Shown one piece after another: positions 30,670 to 40,566 of a DNA stretch of 64,000 nt; positions within the stretch are counted from its first letter, which is position 1, and each line of letters starts with the position of its first letter. Source of the stretch: Verrucomicrobiales bacterium (GTDB lineage: Bacteria > Verrucomicrobiota > Verrucomicrobiia > Verrucomicrobiales > DEV007). The notes under the pieces were generated by a model that did no database searches, was not told where the DNA came from, and saw nothing but the letters and a program-made list of their open reading frames with translations. The position numbers were made by a program, and so were the translations under genes. The DNA is taken from positions 62,001 to 126,000 of the forward strand of contig JARGNI010000009.1 in the NCBI GenBank assembly GCA_029213195.1, read 5' to 3'.

Positions 30670-31914
30670 GTGAACTGGATTTCTCTCGCGCTTCGCAATC
30701 TTCTTCGGAATTCCCGGCGTTCGATCACCACGATCGGCGCGGTGGCGCTCGGCTATGCGGCAACAAACATCTTTGCCGGATTTGCCGGGTACATGTTCGC
30801 CAGTATCCAGGAGGCACACATCTACGAGCAGATCAATGGACACGTCCAGATCTGGAAGAAAGGGGCTCGCGACTACGGGGGCTCCGATCCCGCAGCCTAC
30901 ATGATCTCAGCCGAGGAGTTGGAAACGATCCGTTCCATCACCGCGAAAGACGATCGAATCGATCTCGCGGCCGGGATGTTGCAGGTGCAGGGCAACCTCG
31001 ATTTCGATGGAAATCCGGGATTCTTCATCGGCCAGGCGATGACGCCATCGCACAAGGAGAAAATTTTCTCCCGCTCGACCGCATTGAAAAGCGCGGATGG
31101 GGAAAACAAGGAAGGGAAACCCATTTCCGATGACACTCCTTTCGCGATCTCGGTCGCTCCCGGAATGGCCGAAAACCTCAGTCTCGAACTGGGCAGTGAT
31201 GTCATCCTGATGGCCCCGACGATCCAGGGGCAGATGAATGCCGTCGACGCCCAGATCTTCCAGATTGCCGATGTCGCCTCCGAGGCGCTCAACAATCGCT
31301 ACGTCTTTCTCCCCCTCGAACTCGCTCAAACTCTCTACGATACCGATGGAGTCACCGCGGTGCGTTTGCTCCTCGGAGAAGACGAGGACACGGATGCTGT
31401 CGCGGCCGCACTCCGCGAAGAGCTTCCGGAATCGGAATGGGAGGTCATCACTTGGTATGACATTTCCAAGCTCTACCTGCGAACGAAGCGGATGTTCGAC
31501 ATCATCTTTGGTCTCGTTTTCGTTATCATCGCCACCATCGTGATCATGTCGGTCCTCAACACGATCGGAATGGCCGTCGTCGAACGGACCCGCGAGATCG
31601 GAACTTTGCGGGCCATCGGTTTGAAACGACCCGGCGTCGTTCGCCTCTTCGGAATCGAGAGCGCCTTTCTCGGGATGATCGGTGCGCTCGTCGGCTTGAT
31701 CATCACGGTCTCGTTTGCGCTCTTCATTGGAGCGATCAATCCGACCTGGGAACCACCGGTGACGGCTCGGGAGATCGTCTGGGAAATCCGCATCCTTCCT
31801 CACTACCTCCTCCTGACCTTCGTGCTGTTGGTCATTTTCACCTCTCTCGCTGCGATCGCCCCTGCTCGCCGTGCCGCAAAACAGAGTATTGTCGACTCGC
31901 TCGGACACGTGTAA
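30670..31914 (+). CDS. ABC transporter permease of the MacB/LolC-E (FtsX-like) type
   Basis: 414-residue inner-membrane permease. Residues 1-45 form a first transmembrane helix preceded by ISLALRNLLRNSRRSITTIGAVALG, the standard N-terminus of this class. A large periplasmic domain (about 50-270) follows. Three helices make up the FtsX domain: MFDIIFGLVFVIIATIVIMSVLNTIGMAVVERTREIGTLRAIG is the coupling block, followed by IESAFLGMIGALVGLIITVSF and a last helix ending in APARRAAKQSIVDSLGHV. Such proteins extract or move lipids and lipoproteins. The next gene encodes a LolA-like carrier, which supports a lipoprotein-sorting role. No ATPase gene is nearby. The start codon is GTG at 30670. Confidence 0.87.
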   Translation: MNWISLALRNLLRNSRRSITTIGAVALGYAATNIFAGFAGYMFASIQEAHIYEQINGHVQIWKKGARDYGGSDPAAYMISAEELETIRSITAKDDRIDLAAGMLQVQGNLDFDGNPGFFIGQAMTPSHKEKIFSRSTALKSADGENKEGKPISDDTPFAISVAPGMAENLSLELGSDVILMAPTIQGQMNAVDAQIFQIADVASEALNNRYVFLPLELAQTLYDTDGVTAVRLLLGEDEDTDAVAAALREELPESEWEVITWYDISKLYLRTKRMFDIIFGLVFVIIATIVIMSVLNTIGMAVVERTREIGTLRAIGLKRPGVVRLFGIESAFLGMIGALVGLIITVSFALFIGAINPTWEPPVTAREIVWEIRILPHYLLLTFVLLVIFTSLAAIAPARRAAKQSIVDSLGHV

Positions 31915-31928
31915 TCTGCCATCTACGA

Positions 31929-32657
31929 ATGAAGACCTGCCTTTTTTTCCTCCTCAGCTTTTCCCTTTCCTCCAGTCTGCTCATCGCTGACGATGCCGCA
32001 CTTCTTGCCGCCGAGAAGGCCCGCGGAGTCTTGACGGGAAATACCGGCGTCCAGTGGATCGTGTCGGTCACGGGTTCGAAAAACGCGAAATTTCTCGCAA
32101 CCTCCCAGGATGGCAAGGTCTACGCGGAAGTGATCGAACCCGCGGATGCCAAGGGCAGGAAATACCTCGCGGAATCGAAAGGCAACATGTGGTTCTGGAA
32201 ACCGGGCCTGAGCCGCCCGGTTTCGGTCTCGAAACGGCAACGACTCTCAGGCGATGCCGCGATCGGCGATATCGCTTCGACCAGTTTTGTCGAAGGCTAC
32301 AAGCTGGTCGGGAAAGAAGATGGAGAGGTCGCCGGAGAAGCGGCCAGCGTCTACACTCTCAAGGCGAACTCACTCAGCGACACCTACGCCCAGATCAAGT
32401 ATTGGGTGACCAAGGACGGCAACCTCGGCAAGAAGGCGGAGTTCTACGCCAAATCCGGCAACCTGATTCGTTCCTCGACGATGGACTACGGGAACACCGC
32501 AAATGGGAAACCTTTCCTTTCGAAGATGGTCATCGAGGATGGCGGCCAGAAAATCACCCTCGCCTTCTCCGATGTCCGCATCGGTCAGTATCCCGATCAA
32601 ATGTTCACCCGCGACCACCTCACGGGGCGTCGAACTTCCACTCTACGCAAGAAGTAG
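31929..32657 (+). CDS. Periplasmic LolA-like outer-membrane lipoprotein-sorting protein
   Basis: 242 residues with a signal peptide (MKTCLFFLLSFSLSSSLLIA). The mature part fits the LolA/LolB-like half-barrel family: repeating beta strands in GVQWIVSVTGSKNAKFLATSQDGKVYAEVIEP, KGNMWFWKPGLSRPVSVSKRQRLSGDAAIGDIASTSFVEGYKL, EAASVYTLKA, and KPFLSKMVIEDGGQKITLAFSDVRIGQ. The W-F-W-KPG and MIGDIASTSF-type blocks match proteins annotated as outer membrane lipoprotein-sorting protein. It starts 14 nt after the permease stop, so the two probably work together, moving a lipid or lipoprotein across the periplasm. Confidence 0.82.
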   Translation: MKTCLFFLLSFSLSSSLLIADDAALLAAEKARGVLTGNTGVQWIVSVTGSKNAKFLATSQDGKVYAEVIEPADAKGRKYLAESKGNMWFWKPGLSRPVSVSKRQRLSGDAAIGDIASTSFVEGYKLVGKEDGEVAGEAASVYTLKANSLSDTYAQIKYWVTKDGNLGKKAEFYAKSGNLIRSSTMDYGNTANGKPFLSKMVIEDGGQKITLAFSDVRIGQYPDQMFTRDHLTGRRTSTLRKK

Positions 32658-32687
32658 GTTCTACCGCTTACTCCTGCCGTCACCGAT

Positions 32688-34058
32688 ATGACCGAGTCGT
32701 CCTTCCCGGTGACCGAGCTGGAAGAGGCCGATACGCTTTTGCAGGAACTCCTGCGAATCGACACCTCCAATCCTCCCGGAGGAGAGAAGGAGGCCACCGA
32801 TCGGGTCGCCCGTTTCTGTCGCGATCTCGGCCTCTCCCCCGAGATCTGTGGGGCTGATCCGGAACGTCCCAATCTCGTGGCGCGATGGAATGCCGATCCA
32901 TCGCATCGCAAACATCGTCCTCTCGTATTGAGTTGCCACCTCGATGTGGTGCCCGCCGCAGCCGAGCAGTGGACCCATGATCCTTTCTCAGGACACCACG
33001 ATGGGACGTTCATCTGGGGCCGAGGCGCGATCGATATGAAGGGATTTGCGGTCATGGCCCTTGCCGCACTGGCTCGACTCCGCCAGGAAAACCTCCCCCT
33101 GACACGGGATGTCATCTTTGCCGCGGTTTGCGATGAAGAAGCCGGAACCCGCCTCGGATCACGCTGGCTCGTGGAAAATCGGCCCGACCTCCTCGGAGAC
33201 AAACCGGAATACGTCATCAACGAAGTGGGTGGATTTTCCGTTCACCTCAAGGGCCGTCGCTTCTACCCCATCCAGGTGGCCGAAAAAGGAGTCGCCTGGT
33301 TGAGACTGGCCGTTTCGGGTCAGTCCGGACACAGTTCGCTACCCGCAAGAGACACGGCCGTCGAGCGGCTCGGAAGAGCGGTGACTTCCATTACCCGGAC
33401 CCAGCTCCCCTGGCACCCCAGCGAGGAAGCCATCCAGTTCATTCGAGGTTTTGCAGCTCCTGATTCCTGGGTGGCTCGGAAGGTCGCTCCCCTGATCGCC
33501 CATCCGACGATCGGTCCCCGACTTCTTCCCCTGGCGGTCCCTTCGGGATCTCGTAGGCTCTCTCTGGAGGCCATTCTTCGCAATACGGCGAACCCAACCT
33601 GCCTGGTTTCCGACCCTGCGCTCAACGTGATGCCGGAAGAGGTTTCCGTCGATATCGACGGAAGACTTGCGATCGGTCAGACGGCCGAAGATCTCATCCG
33701 CGAGCTGGAGGACGTGCTACCTCGTGATCTTCGCTCTCATCTCGATTGGGAGATTCTCCATGAAGCCCCCGCGAGTAGCTTCTCGACAGATACGGAACTC
33801 TTTCGCGAGCTGAAAGCAGGAATCCAACGGTCCGATCCGGAAGGCCACATCGTCCCCTCGATCATCCCCGGATTCACCGACAGTCAGAATTACGCGAAGC
33901 TAGGGGCGCAGTGCTACGGATTCTATCCCGTCCAGTTGCCCGAAGAGCTCGACTTTGCCTCGCTCTTCCACGGTGTCGACGAGAGGATTCCGGTCGAGGG
34001 ATTCCACTGGGGAATCCAGACCCTGACTGAAACCCTGCGTCGTTTCCTGGTTCGCTAG
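32688..34058 (+). CDS. M20-family zinc metallopeptidase / deacylase (ArgE-DapE-like)
   Basis: 456-residue cytoplasmic enzyme of the M20 family, which removes acyl groups or cleaves dipeptides and related amides. Zinc ligands and catalytic residues are visible: His84 and Asp86 in LVLSCHLDVVPA, Asp115 in GRGAIDMKG, the Glu149-Glu150 pair in AVCDEEAGTRLGS, and a late His in FHGVDERIPVEGFHWG. The dimerisation domain lies about 215-330, with GVAWLRLAVSGQSGHSSLPARD marking its start. The exact substrate cannot be assigned. It follows the LolA-like gene by 30 nt and ends convergent to the giant secreted-protein gene, 18 nt away. Confidence 0.9.
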   Translation: MTESSFPVTELEEADTLLQELLRIDTSNPPGGEKEATDRVARFCRDLGLSPEICGADPERPNLVARWNADPSHRKHRPLVLSCHLDVVPAAAEQWTHDPFSGHHDGTFIWGRGAIDMKGFAVMALAALARLRQENLPLTRDVIFAAVCDEEAGTRLGSRWLVENRPDLLGDKPEYVINEVGGFSVHLKGRRFYPIQVAEKGVAWLRLAVSGQSGHSSLPARDTAVERLGRAVTSITRTQLPWHPSEEAIQFIRGFAAPDSWVARKVAPLIAHPTIGPRLLPLAVPSGSRRLSLEAILRNTANPTCLVSDPALNVMPEEVSVDIDGRLAIGQTAEDLIRELEDVLPRDLRSHLDWEILHEAPASSFSTDTELFRELKAGIQRSDPEGHIVPSIIPGFTDSQNYAKLGAQCYGFYPVQLPEELDFASLFHGVDERIPVEGFHWGIQTLTETLRRFLVR

Positions 34059-34076
34059 GACTGACTCATCCGCGCC

Positions 34077-37000
34077 CTACTGCCGAGGCGGATCGGCCTC
34101 ACGAACGAGGGCTCCGTGTTCTCGACTCATGACAAGGAGGCTAAACCTCTCCACGCCATCGAGTTCGTTGGTACTGAGCCCGACATAGTCGAACTTCCCT
34201 CTGAGATCGGTATACCCGTCCTTGTAGAATCGAACCGAGCCATCATTCATTCGCGCATAGACCTTCACATAGGTCTTGGGCAAGGGGTTCCCTTCCTCTG
34301 AATGACGAACCTCGAGACGTCCATAGCGATCCGCCAGGTTTACCCGCAGTTGATTCGAATAGATCGGAACACTCTTCCGCTGACCGTCGGCGATGACTTC
34401 GAGGAGGATATTTCGACTCGCATACTTTTCGGGGAGCGCAATATCGATGGAATCGCCTCCTTCCGGCAATGGGATAGTCTGGGTCTGGTTGGGCTCGATG
34501 TAGCTGAACTGACTGCTGCCTCCGGAGACGAATGGCTCACTCGAGAAAAGAAACTCCAGATCCATTTCGTAGTAGTGAATCTGGGCTTCGTCGACCTCGT
34601 GATAATCCAAAGTCACCTTTCTGCCTTCCACGATCAGATCGATCCCAGCTTCGCGAGCGGATAGATCGTCGAGACGATCTTCTCGCTTCTCGTCGTCCTT
34701 CTCGACTTGCCCACCCTTGATCTCTTCGACCTGGCTCAGGACGTTTCCAAACTTCTCGCGCCAGCGGTCTACGGGAAACTCCTCGTAGGCGACGGCGATG
34801 TTCCGTGCCTGATCGACTTCCTCTCGATACAAGGCGATGTAGGCAGAGAGATAGTCATACTGCAACTGCTCATCGATCTCATCCCGAGATACCGACTCGT
34901 GCCATTCCAACGCTTCTTCGATCCGATCCTGGAGAAGCAGGTAAGCGGTCACCGAGAGCCGGTCTTCCGGGCTCAGTTCAGAACGATACTGCAGGACAGA
35001 CAGCAGGGATTGATACTGCTGGAAAAACTGGTCATTGAGAATGTCCCGGTTCCGTCCCAGGCGATGAGAGCGAGCATTCACCAACGGCGAATACTCGAGG
35101 TGCTGATGCCAGTGCCTCTCCACCGGTTCGATGGAGACGAGGTCACAAGCCAACCAGTCGCCACACTTCTGCAGGAAACCTTCCTGGTGTTTCAGAAACT
35201 GACGAGCCTGATCCAACTCGCCATGAAAGAGTCCATAGCTCCACAAGGAGGGATCATAGCTCCTTCTCTGGTTGAGCACTCGCGTGACACGTCCGAAAAA
35301 CTCCTTGTTCTCGCGAACCCTCCAAGCGATCCGACTCAAGTCGACAACCTGCAGATTCTTCTCGGCAAGAAACTGAATCACTTCCTCGTCACTTCCCTCC
35401 TGGGAAAGATACTCCCAAGACGCTTCGTCGACCTGACTCAGGGTTTCCACCACCCGGAAGGAGAATGGCTCTCCAGATGCGATCACTTTTTCCTCTTTCG
35501 CGACCTGCACCGGATAGATGGGAAATCCATCCTCTCCAGACGATTCCGGAAAATAGAAAGCGATCTCCTGCTGGCGTGTCGAAAACGGTTCCAAGAGGAT
35601 CGGAAACGACTTGGTATAGTGACTCGCGGAAACTGGGACCGCTCCTTCTGGAACCTGGATCAGGAGTTCCAGTAAATGAGGACTGGAGCTTGGATTCGTG
35701 ACCACGACCTGGCTGCCATAGACGACTCCGGTGAGGAACTCCTCGGTCACGAACTTGTCGCGACGCTGGCCCTGCTCCACTACATAGCGATCATCGAGGC
35801 GATAGAAATTCTGGCTCACGAGAACGGGACTCGCCTCCTCGGCTCTCGTCGCTTCTCGAATCTCCTCATGGAAGACCACACTCGGGGACTTGGCGACAAA
35901 GGTGAGAAGGTTGTCGTCGACCGAAATCTCGGGATCCGCAGACTCGAAAGGCAAATCCAAAAGGCTGAGGACAAACATCATCTCCGTGAAATTTCGGGTC
36001 GCGACGGGAAACTCTCTCGAGTAGAAACCGCCTTCTCCATCCCAAGCCGCGAAGTCGGCCCAGAAGGCATTTGCGGTAACGAGCTCGCCCAACTGCTGCT
36101 CGATCGGGAGCTCGTAGTAGTTGTTCTCCGCCCACTCCCGAGTTGCTTCGAGCGCCTCGAACATGGCCACTTCCTTTCCCCGCTCCCGAACGATCGACAA
36201 TCGTGCTCCCAACATGGCCTCTTCGTCGAGATCCTGGATCGCATCTGCCATCGCTGCCTGAGGCATCTCCATCTCGGATTCCTCGGCCAGCTTCATGCGA
36301 GTTCTCGCAGCCGAGTTGTATCGATCACTCGACTCGCCAGGGCTGGCGGGTGCGGCAAAGGCATCCGCCACTCCGCCTCCCCCCATACCTATGGCTCCAC
36401 CGCTGCTGAAACCAGCCCCGAATTGGAGTCTCCCTCGCACCCCTTCGCTATCGGACCTGCGCCCGAGAAGAGCCTGCTTGAAAAAGAGGGACTTCTGCAT
36501 CGGATCGGGTGGGATCAAGGTCAGTAAGTCCTGCAGGTAGCGCTCCGTTCTGCCCCGCTCGTCGCCTCCGAGCCGCTGACTCAAGAGGATTCTCTCCACG
36601 ATATTGAGCCGACCGAACTCCCAGGGTTGCAAATAGATCGAAAGATCGGCATCGAGCAGGTAGTGATCGAGAAAAGTCTTGTCCTTCTTGTTCCGTAGAT
36701 ACGGGGCGATGACCTTTGCAAAAAAGTCGGGATCCTTCCTCGAAAGGAAAAAACTCAGCTCGTGGCAGGCGTGCTTGGAGTAAAGGGACTGCTTGGCTGC
36801 CTCATCGAGACTGGGCCACGACCGAATAAAATGAAATTTTGTCAGGGTTTCGTTCGGCTGAATCGACTGCAAGGTGGAAAAGATCTCTCCAATGGTGCTG
36901 TAGCTCTCGAGGCGAGTGGAGCGGAAATCATCAATCTCCAGTTTCTCATCAGAAAGCAAAAGCGTTACATTTCGCTGCTGCGTGTAGGGCTTTTCGGCTT

Positions 37001-40000
37001 CAAGCCCCTCTGACAACGACAGATCCCGAATCGGAAGTTCCTTTTTCTCCGGAATCACTGCAAGACTTTGGTAGGCCACCTGGTCGCCATCTACCGCAAG
37101 CAGGTGAACATGCTGTCGATCAAGCAGGAGCTCGCGATCGATGCTGAGTTTCCCGTTCGCATCCGGCTCCAGGTTGACGAGGAAAACGGGCTGGGTGCCC
37201 AGAAAGGTCATCGAAGTTGAGACCGAGCCCGATCTGCCGAGCCTTCTCTTGGCTTCCGCCTTAGGCTCCGGGCTGCCCTTCCGCTTGGCGCTTTTGTTCA
37301 TCCCGCTCTTCCTGAACTCATCGCCGATCTCGGCGAGCTCAAGATCCGTTTCCGTATCCTGCAGGGCCCAGGGATTCAGCAACACTCCGGGACGAGGCAA
37401 CATGTTCCCGGGGAAGACTTTCGTGGTCCGTCTTTCGAGAATGTAGCGATACTCCTCGCCGATATCCCGGCCCGAAACATACAGAGATTCGAGATGTCTT
37501 CGCTCCCAGGAGAAGAGATTGTCGTGCATCGGGATGGACAACTTCTCGAAAGGAGAGAACTCGGGGAGAAACCGTGTCGCGAGCAGATGCACTCGACCCT
37601 TCTCGCTGAAGTTTCCGATCTCGAGATCGACCGACTCCTCTGCGACCTCCATGGTCCGGAAAAAAGGGATCTCCTGATTTCCGGTTTCCAGGAGCCGATC
37701 CCTGCCCAGGGCATATCCGAGCGATCGCGCCGTCGCCTCGACAACCCGGAGGGAAATCGTCTTTTCGGAATCTCGCAAGTGGAGGAGATAATCACCGGGA
37801 TCGAGATTCTGCAATTTGAGATGTCCCTCTGCTTTCTCTACCTGAGGAAACCAGTCCTTCTTCAATGCACCCTCGCGAAGTTCAAAAAAAGCGAAATCGC
37901 TACGATCGACTTCACGCCCCAGAGTGCCAACCGGGATTTCGACGGATTCTCTCGAAGAAATTTGAATCAAAGAGGGAAGACGGACGGCCTCGGCCTCGAC
38001 GTTCCAGCTTCGTGAGTGAATGCCTTCGTGCGAGGCTTCGACCCGGGTGATGGAATCGAGATCACCCAAAAAGATTTTTCCCTCCGGATCCGACTTGAGA
38101 TTGGTTGCAATCGGTTCCGTGAAGTCTTCGTGGTGAAGACGGACGTGGACGGAACGGTCCGCGAGACATTCCCCGGTCCTTCCCAGCACTTCAAGTTGAT
38201 AGCCTTCCGTGGTTCGCGAAAAGTAGAGATCGCGGGTGAACGTCTCGCGATCGATGCCATTGACCTCGAACTCGTGAGTGGTGCTCACGACCTGCTCTCC
38301 AGAAGACTGGCTGATCAGGGAAATTTTTCCGGTCAATTCGACCCGGACCGATCGCAATCGGTCCGGCACGAGGAACTCGTAGATTGATTCCTGATCGTCA
38401 TGGAAAGGAAACTCTCGTTTTTCGCTGAGAGACTCGATGCCATCCTGGTCGACCAGCCGAACCGTCAGCTTGGGTTCTTCGATCAAGCCGGGATCCACTT
38501 CTTCTCCCCCCAGCGAAAGATGTGGCCGGATCGCGAGTGCGGCCTTCTGGCCCGGGATCAAGCTCTCCTGGCTCAGGAGAATGCCCGCATCAAAATCGTA
38601 GGTTTCCTGAGGAAGGTAGATCTCGGCGAGTGAACTCATTCCCGATCCAGTCAGGACGAGAGAGGCATTTCTCTCTTTGGAAAATGGAAGCAGGATCAAG
38701 CCATTGTCATCTGGTCGATAGGAATTTCCCGCCAACCAGATCGACGGGTCCTCCGCCGGCTCATTGTCTTCGGTAAGGACGCGAACGATTTCTCCCCCTG
38801 CCGTGGGTTGCGATACATAGTGTAGCCCACCCTTCCGAATCAAGGCTCGCGAACTGATCCCGTTTCCGATGAATTCCGCGACCCATACGCCTCGTTGGCC
38901 TTCGAGACCTTCCAGCGAAATCACCTCCGTATGCCGTTGCATCGAGGTCTTGTCGTAGCGTAGCGAGAACTCCTTGTTGGCGGTGAGTCCATCGAGTTTC
39001 AAATCCGTGTCGATTTCCTCTCCCTCGTCTCGATAGAAATTGAACTCGTTGATGTGATACAACTTCACGAGAAGCTCGGAAACGTTCTTGAGCTCCACCT
39101 GCAGCGAAACTTCCTCCTCCGGAGAATGCCGAGCCGGATTGGTCGGAAGGAGCGAGATCTCCACTCGGTTTCGGAGATCCTCCACGTGGGTGGGTGTCAG
39201 CATCGCATACCAGCGTTCGGCATCGCCGACTCCGTAGAGCAACTTGGTCGATGCGAAGACCGTCTTCAGATAGTTCTCCCGGATATAGGGTTGGTATTTC
39301 TGATAGGATTCCTCCGTTTGGAAATATTTCTCGAGGTAGGCCCGGACCAGTTCATCATCGGAACGGATCGGCCGAATCCCGATGGGTCCGGAAAAATCGG
39401 CGGAAAGATCCGCAAGAGGTTCGCCTCGCATCTGCTTCTGCAAATACTTCGGTTCCACATAAAAACACTGACGAGGCAGCTTCAGGTATTCGAGGAAGAG
39501 GTCCTCAGGGTATTCTCCGAGCCGGCGAGCGATATCGAGCCGACGATACAGCACCGAAGCCTTCTGCGAATTGAAGGCTGGTGCCAGTTCCTTGACGAAA
39601 TCCCAGACCAGGGAGAGATACTCGGATTTCTCATCCAGCGAGAGCTCAGTCAGGTCCTCCACAGGCGGACGCATTCGGATGAGCCGCGCCGTGACATACT
39701 TCTGATCGTGAATCAATTCGGGTCGCAACCCCTGCAGCTCGATCAACTGATCTTCCGTCAGTTTGAGATGAATCGGAAACTCGCCGAAACCCTTGCTCTC
39801 CTTCGTCCGCAGCTCGGCGGCAATGATCCCGACGAGACGATCATAATCCGGCAATGAAATCCGCTTGAGAAGGTCCCGGCGCTGAGCGGGATTGAGCACG
39901 ACTTCGTTTCGCACGATGTAATCCAGCCCCTTGGCGGTAACTCGAGATAGATTCTGCTGATTCCCATTTCGCTTGTAGTAGGACTCCCAGTTGATCTGAC

Positions 40001-40421
40001 CGGGATCCAAACGAGTTGGGAAATCGGGAGCTTCTCGAAGTTGCTGCTTTTGGTGATCGAATCTCAAGCCCAGCTGCTTGCGGAGATATTCGATCGTCGC
40101 ATCCGGAGAATCACGATAGGTCAACAAGACCTGCCGATGACGGATCTCCTGCAACTGTGGAGTTCGTCCATGCCGTTTCTCCCATTCTTCGAGGATTCCT
40201 TCGACATCGGCAAACCGCTCTTCCTGCTGGGCGAGGAGAGTATTGTAGAAATAGAATTCCGGAGTTCCAGGAACCAATTCTGCAATGGCCGCTTTACGAT
40301 CCTCGGCGAGAGCAAATTCTTCGAGAAATCCGATTTCATTTGCTGTTGTCTTGGAGGAAAGCAGGGACATGAGCAGAAGAAAGAAACAAGGGATCCAGAA
40401 GATCCGTGTTGGGGTTTTCAT
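34077..40421 (-). CDS. Giant exported protein, 2114 aa, with macroglobulin-like beta domains
   Basis: A very large protein with a signal peptide (MKTPTRIFWIPCFFLLLMSLLSS). Residues to about 410 are mostly helical and TPR-like. From about 415 there is a long run of beta-sandwich domains whose pattern (VEISLLPTNPARHSPEEEVSLQVELKNVSELLVKLYHINEF, GVWVAEFIGNGISSRALIRKG) resembles MG1/MG2 segments of bacterial alpha-2-macroglobulins. No CxEQ thioester motif is seen. A Gly-rich linker (SSGGAIGMGGGGVADAF) lies about two thirds along. Helical repeats follow, and a C-terminal carboxypeptidase-regulatory-like beta domain (NPLPKTYVKVYARMNDGSVRFYKDGYTDLRGKFDYVGLS) closes the chain. Function is unknown. 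ATG 40421 is chosen over an upstream TTG at 40463. It is the next gene on the minus strand after the DUF1549 operon but separated from it by a terminator. Confidence 0.8.
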   Translation of the reverse strand: MKTPTRIFWIPCFFLLLMSLLSSKTTANEIGFLEEFALAEDRKAAIAELVPGTPEFYFYNTLLAQQEERFADVEGILEEWEKRHGRTPQLQEIRHRQVLLTYRDSPDATIEYLRKQLGLRFDHQKQQLREAPDFPTRLDPGQINWESYYKRNGNQQNLSRVTAKGLDYIVRNEVVLNPAQRRDLLKRISLPDYDRLVGIIAAELRTKESKGFGEFPIHLKLTEDQLIELQGLRPELIHDQKYVTARLIRMRPPVEDLTELSLDEKSEYLSLVWDFVKELAPAFNSQKASVLYRRLDIARRLGEYPEDLFLEYLKLPRQCFYVEPKYLQKQMRGEPLADLSADFSGPIGIRPIRSDDELVRAYLEKYFQTEESYQKYQPYIRENYLKTVFASTKLLYGVGDAERWYAMLTPTHVEDLRNRVEISLLPTNPARHSPEEEVSLQVELKNVSELLVKLYHINEFNFYRDEGEEIDTDLKLDGLTANKEFSLRYDKTSMQRHTEVISLEGLEGQRGVWVAEFIGNGISSRALIRKGGLHYVSQPTAGGEIVRVLTEDNEPAEDPSIWLAGNSYRPDDNGLILLPFSKERNASLVLTGSGMSSLAEIYLPQETYDFDAGILLSQESLIPGQKAALAIRPHLSLGGEEVDPGLIEEPKLTVRLVDQDGIESLSEKREFPFHDDQESIYEFLVPDRLRSVRVELTGKISLISQSSGEQVVSTTHEFEVNGIDRETFTRDLYFSRTTEGYQLEVLGRTGECLADRSVHVRLHHEDFTEPIATNLKSDPEGKIFLGDLDSITRVEASHEGIHSRSWNVEAEAVRLPSLIQISSRESVEIPVGTLGREVDRSDFAFFELREGALKKDWFPQVEKAEGHLKLQNLDPGDYLLHLRDSEKTISLRVVEATARSLGYALGRDRLLETGNQEIPFFRTMEVAEESVDLEIGNFSEKGRVHLLATRFLPEFSPFEKLSIPMHDNLFSWERRHLESLYVSGRDIGEEYRYILERRTTKVFPGNMLPRPGVLLNPWALQDTETDLELAEIGDEFRKSGMNKSAKRKGSPEPKAEAKRRLGRSGSVSTSMTFLGTQPVFLVNLEPDANGKLSIDRELLLDRQHVHLLAVDGDQVAYQSLAVIPEKKELPIRDLSLSEGLEAEKPYTQQRNVTLLLSDEKLEIDDFRSTRLESYSTIGEIFSTLQSIQPNETLTKFHFIRSWPSLDEAAKQSLYSKHACHELSFFLSRKDPDFFAKVIAPYLRNKKDKTFLDHYLLDADLSIYLQPWEFGRLNIVERILLSQRLGGDERGRTERYLQDLLTLIPPDPMQKSLFFKQALLGRRSDSEGVRGRLQFGAGFSSGGAIGMGGGGVADAFAAPASPGESSDRYNSAARTRMKLAEESEMEMPQAAMADAIQDLDEEAMLGARLSIVRERGKEVAMFEALEATREWAENNYYELPIEQQLGELVTANAFWADFAAWDGEGGFYSREFPVATRNFTEMMFVLSLLDLPFESADPEISVDDNLLTFVAKSPSVVFHEEIREATRAEEASPVLVSQNFYRLDDRYVVEQGQRRDKFVTEEFLTGVVYGSQVVVTNPSSSPHLLELLIQVPEGAVPVSASHYTKSFPILLEPFSTRQQEIAFYFPESSGEDGFPIYPVQVAKEEKVIASGEPFSFRVVETLSQVDEASWEYLSQEGSDEEVIQFLAEKNLQVVDLSRIAWRVRENKEFFGRVTRVLNQRRSYDPSLWSYGLFHGELDQARQFLKHQEGFLQKCGDWLACDLVSIEPVERHWHQHLEYSPLVNARSHRLGRNRDILNDQFFQQYQSLLSVLQYRSELSPEDRLSVTAYLLLQDRIEEALEWHESVSRDEIDEQLQYDYLSAYIALYREEVDQARNIAVAYEEFPVDRWREKFGNVLSQVEEIKGGQVEKDDEKREDRLDDLSAREAGIDLIVEGRKVTLDYHEVDEAQIHYYEMDLEFLFSSEPFVSGGSSQFSYIEPNQTQTIPLPEGGDSIDIALPEKYASRNILLEVIADGQRKSVPIYSNQLRVNLADRYGRLEVRHSEEGNPLPKTYVKVYARMNDGSVRFYKDGYTDLRGKFDYVGLSTNELDGVERFSLLVMSREHGALVREADPPRQ

Positions 40422-40492
40422 GGCCCGGTTATAACGCAACTGCCCTCCCACCGTAAGCCTCAAGTTGTAAAGAATTCACGAGCGACGTACGC

Positions 40493-40520
40493 AAAAAGCG
40501 ACCCGATTGCGGGCCGCTTT
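40493..40520 (-). terminator. Rho-independent terminator of the DUF1501-PPC-DUF1549 operon
   Basis: On the minus strand an 11-bp stem (arms 40510-40520 and 40495-40505, one G-U pair) encloses the loop CAAT and runs into five U residues (40493-40497). It lies 47 nt after the stop of the DUF1549/1553 gene at 40567, and before the start of the giant protein gene at 40421. It therefore separates the two transcription units. Confidence 0.85.
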
Positions 40521-40566
40521 CAAAAATAAGGAGAAGCTATTCCCCACCGAAGCGAGGACTTCTCCG

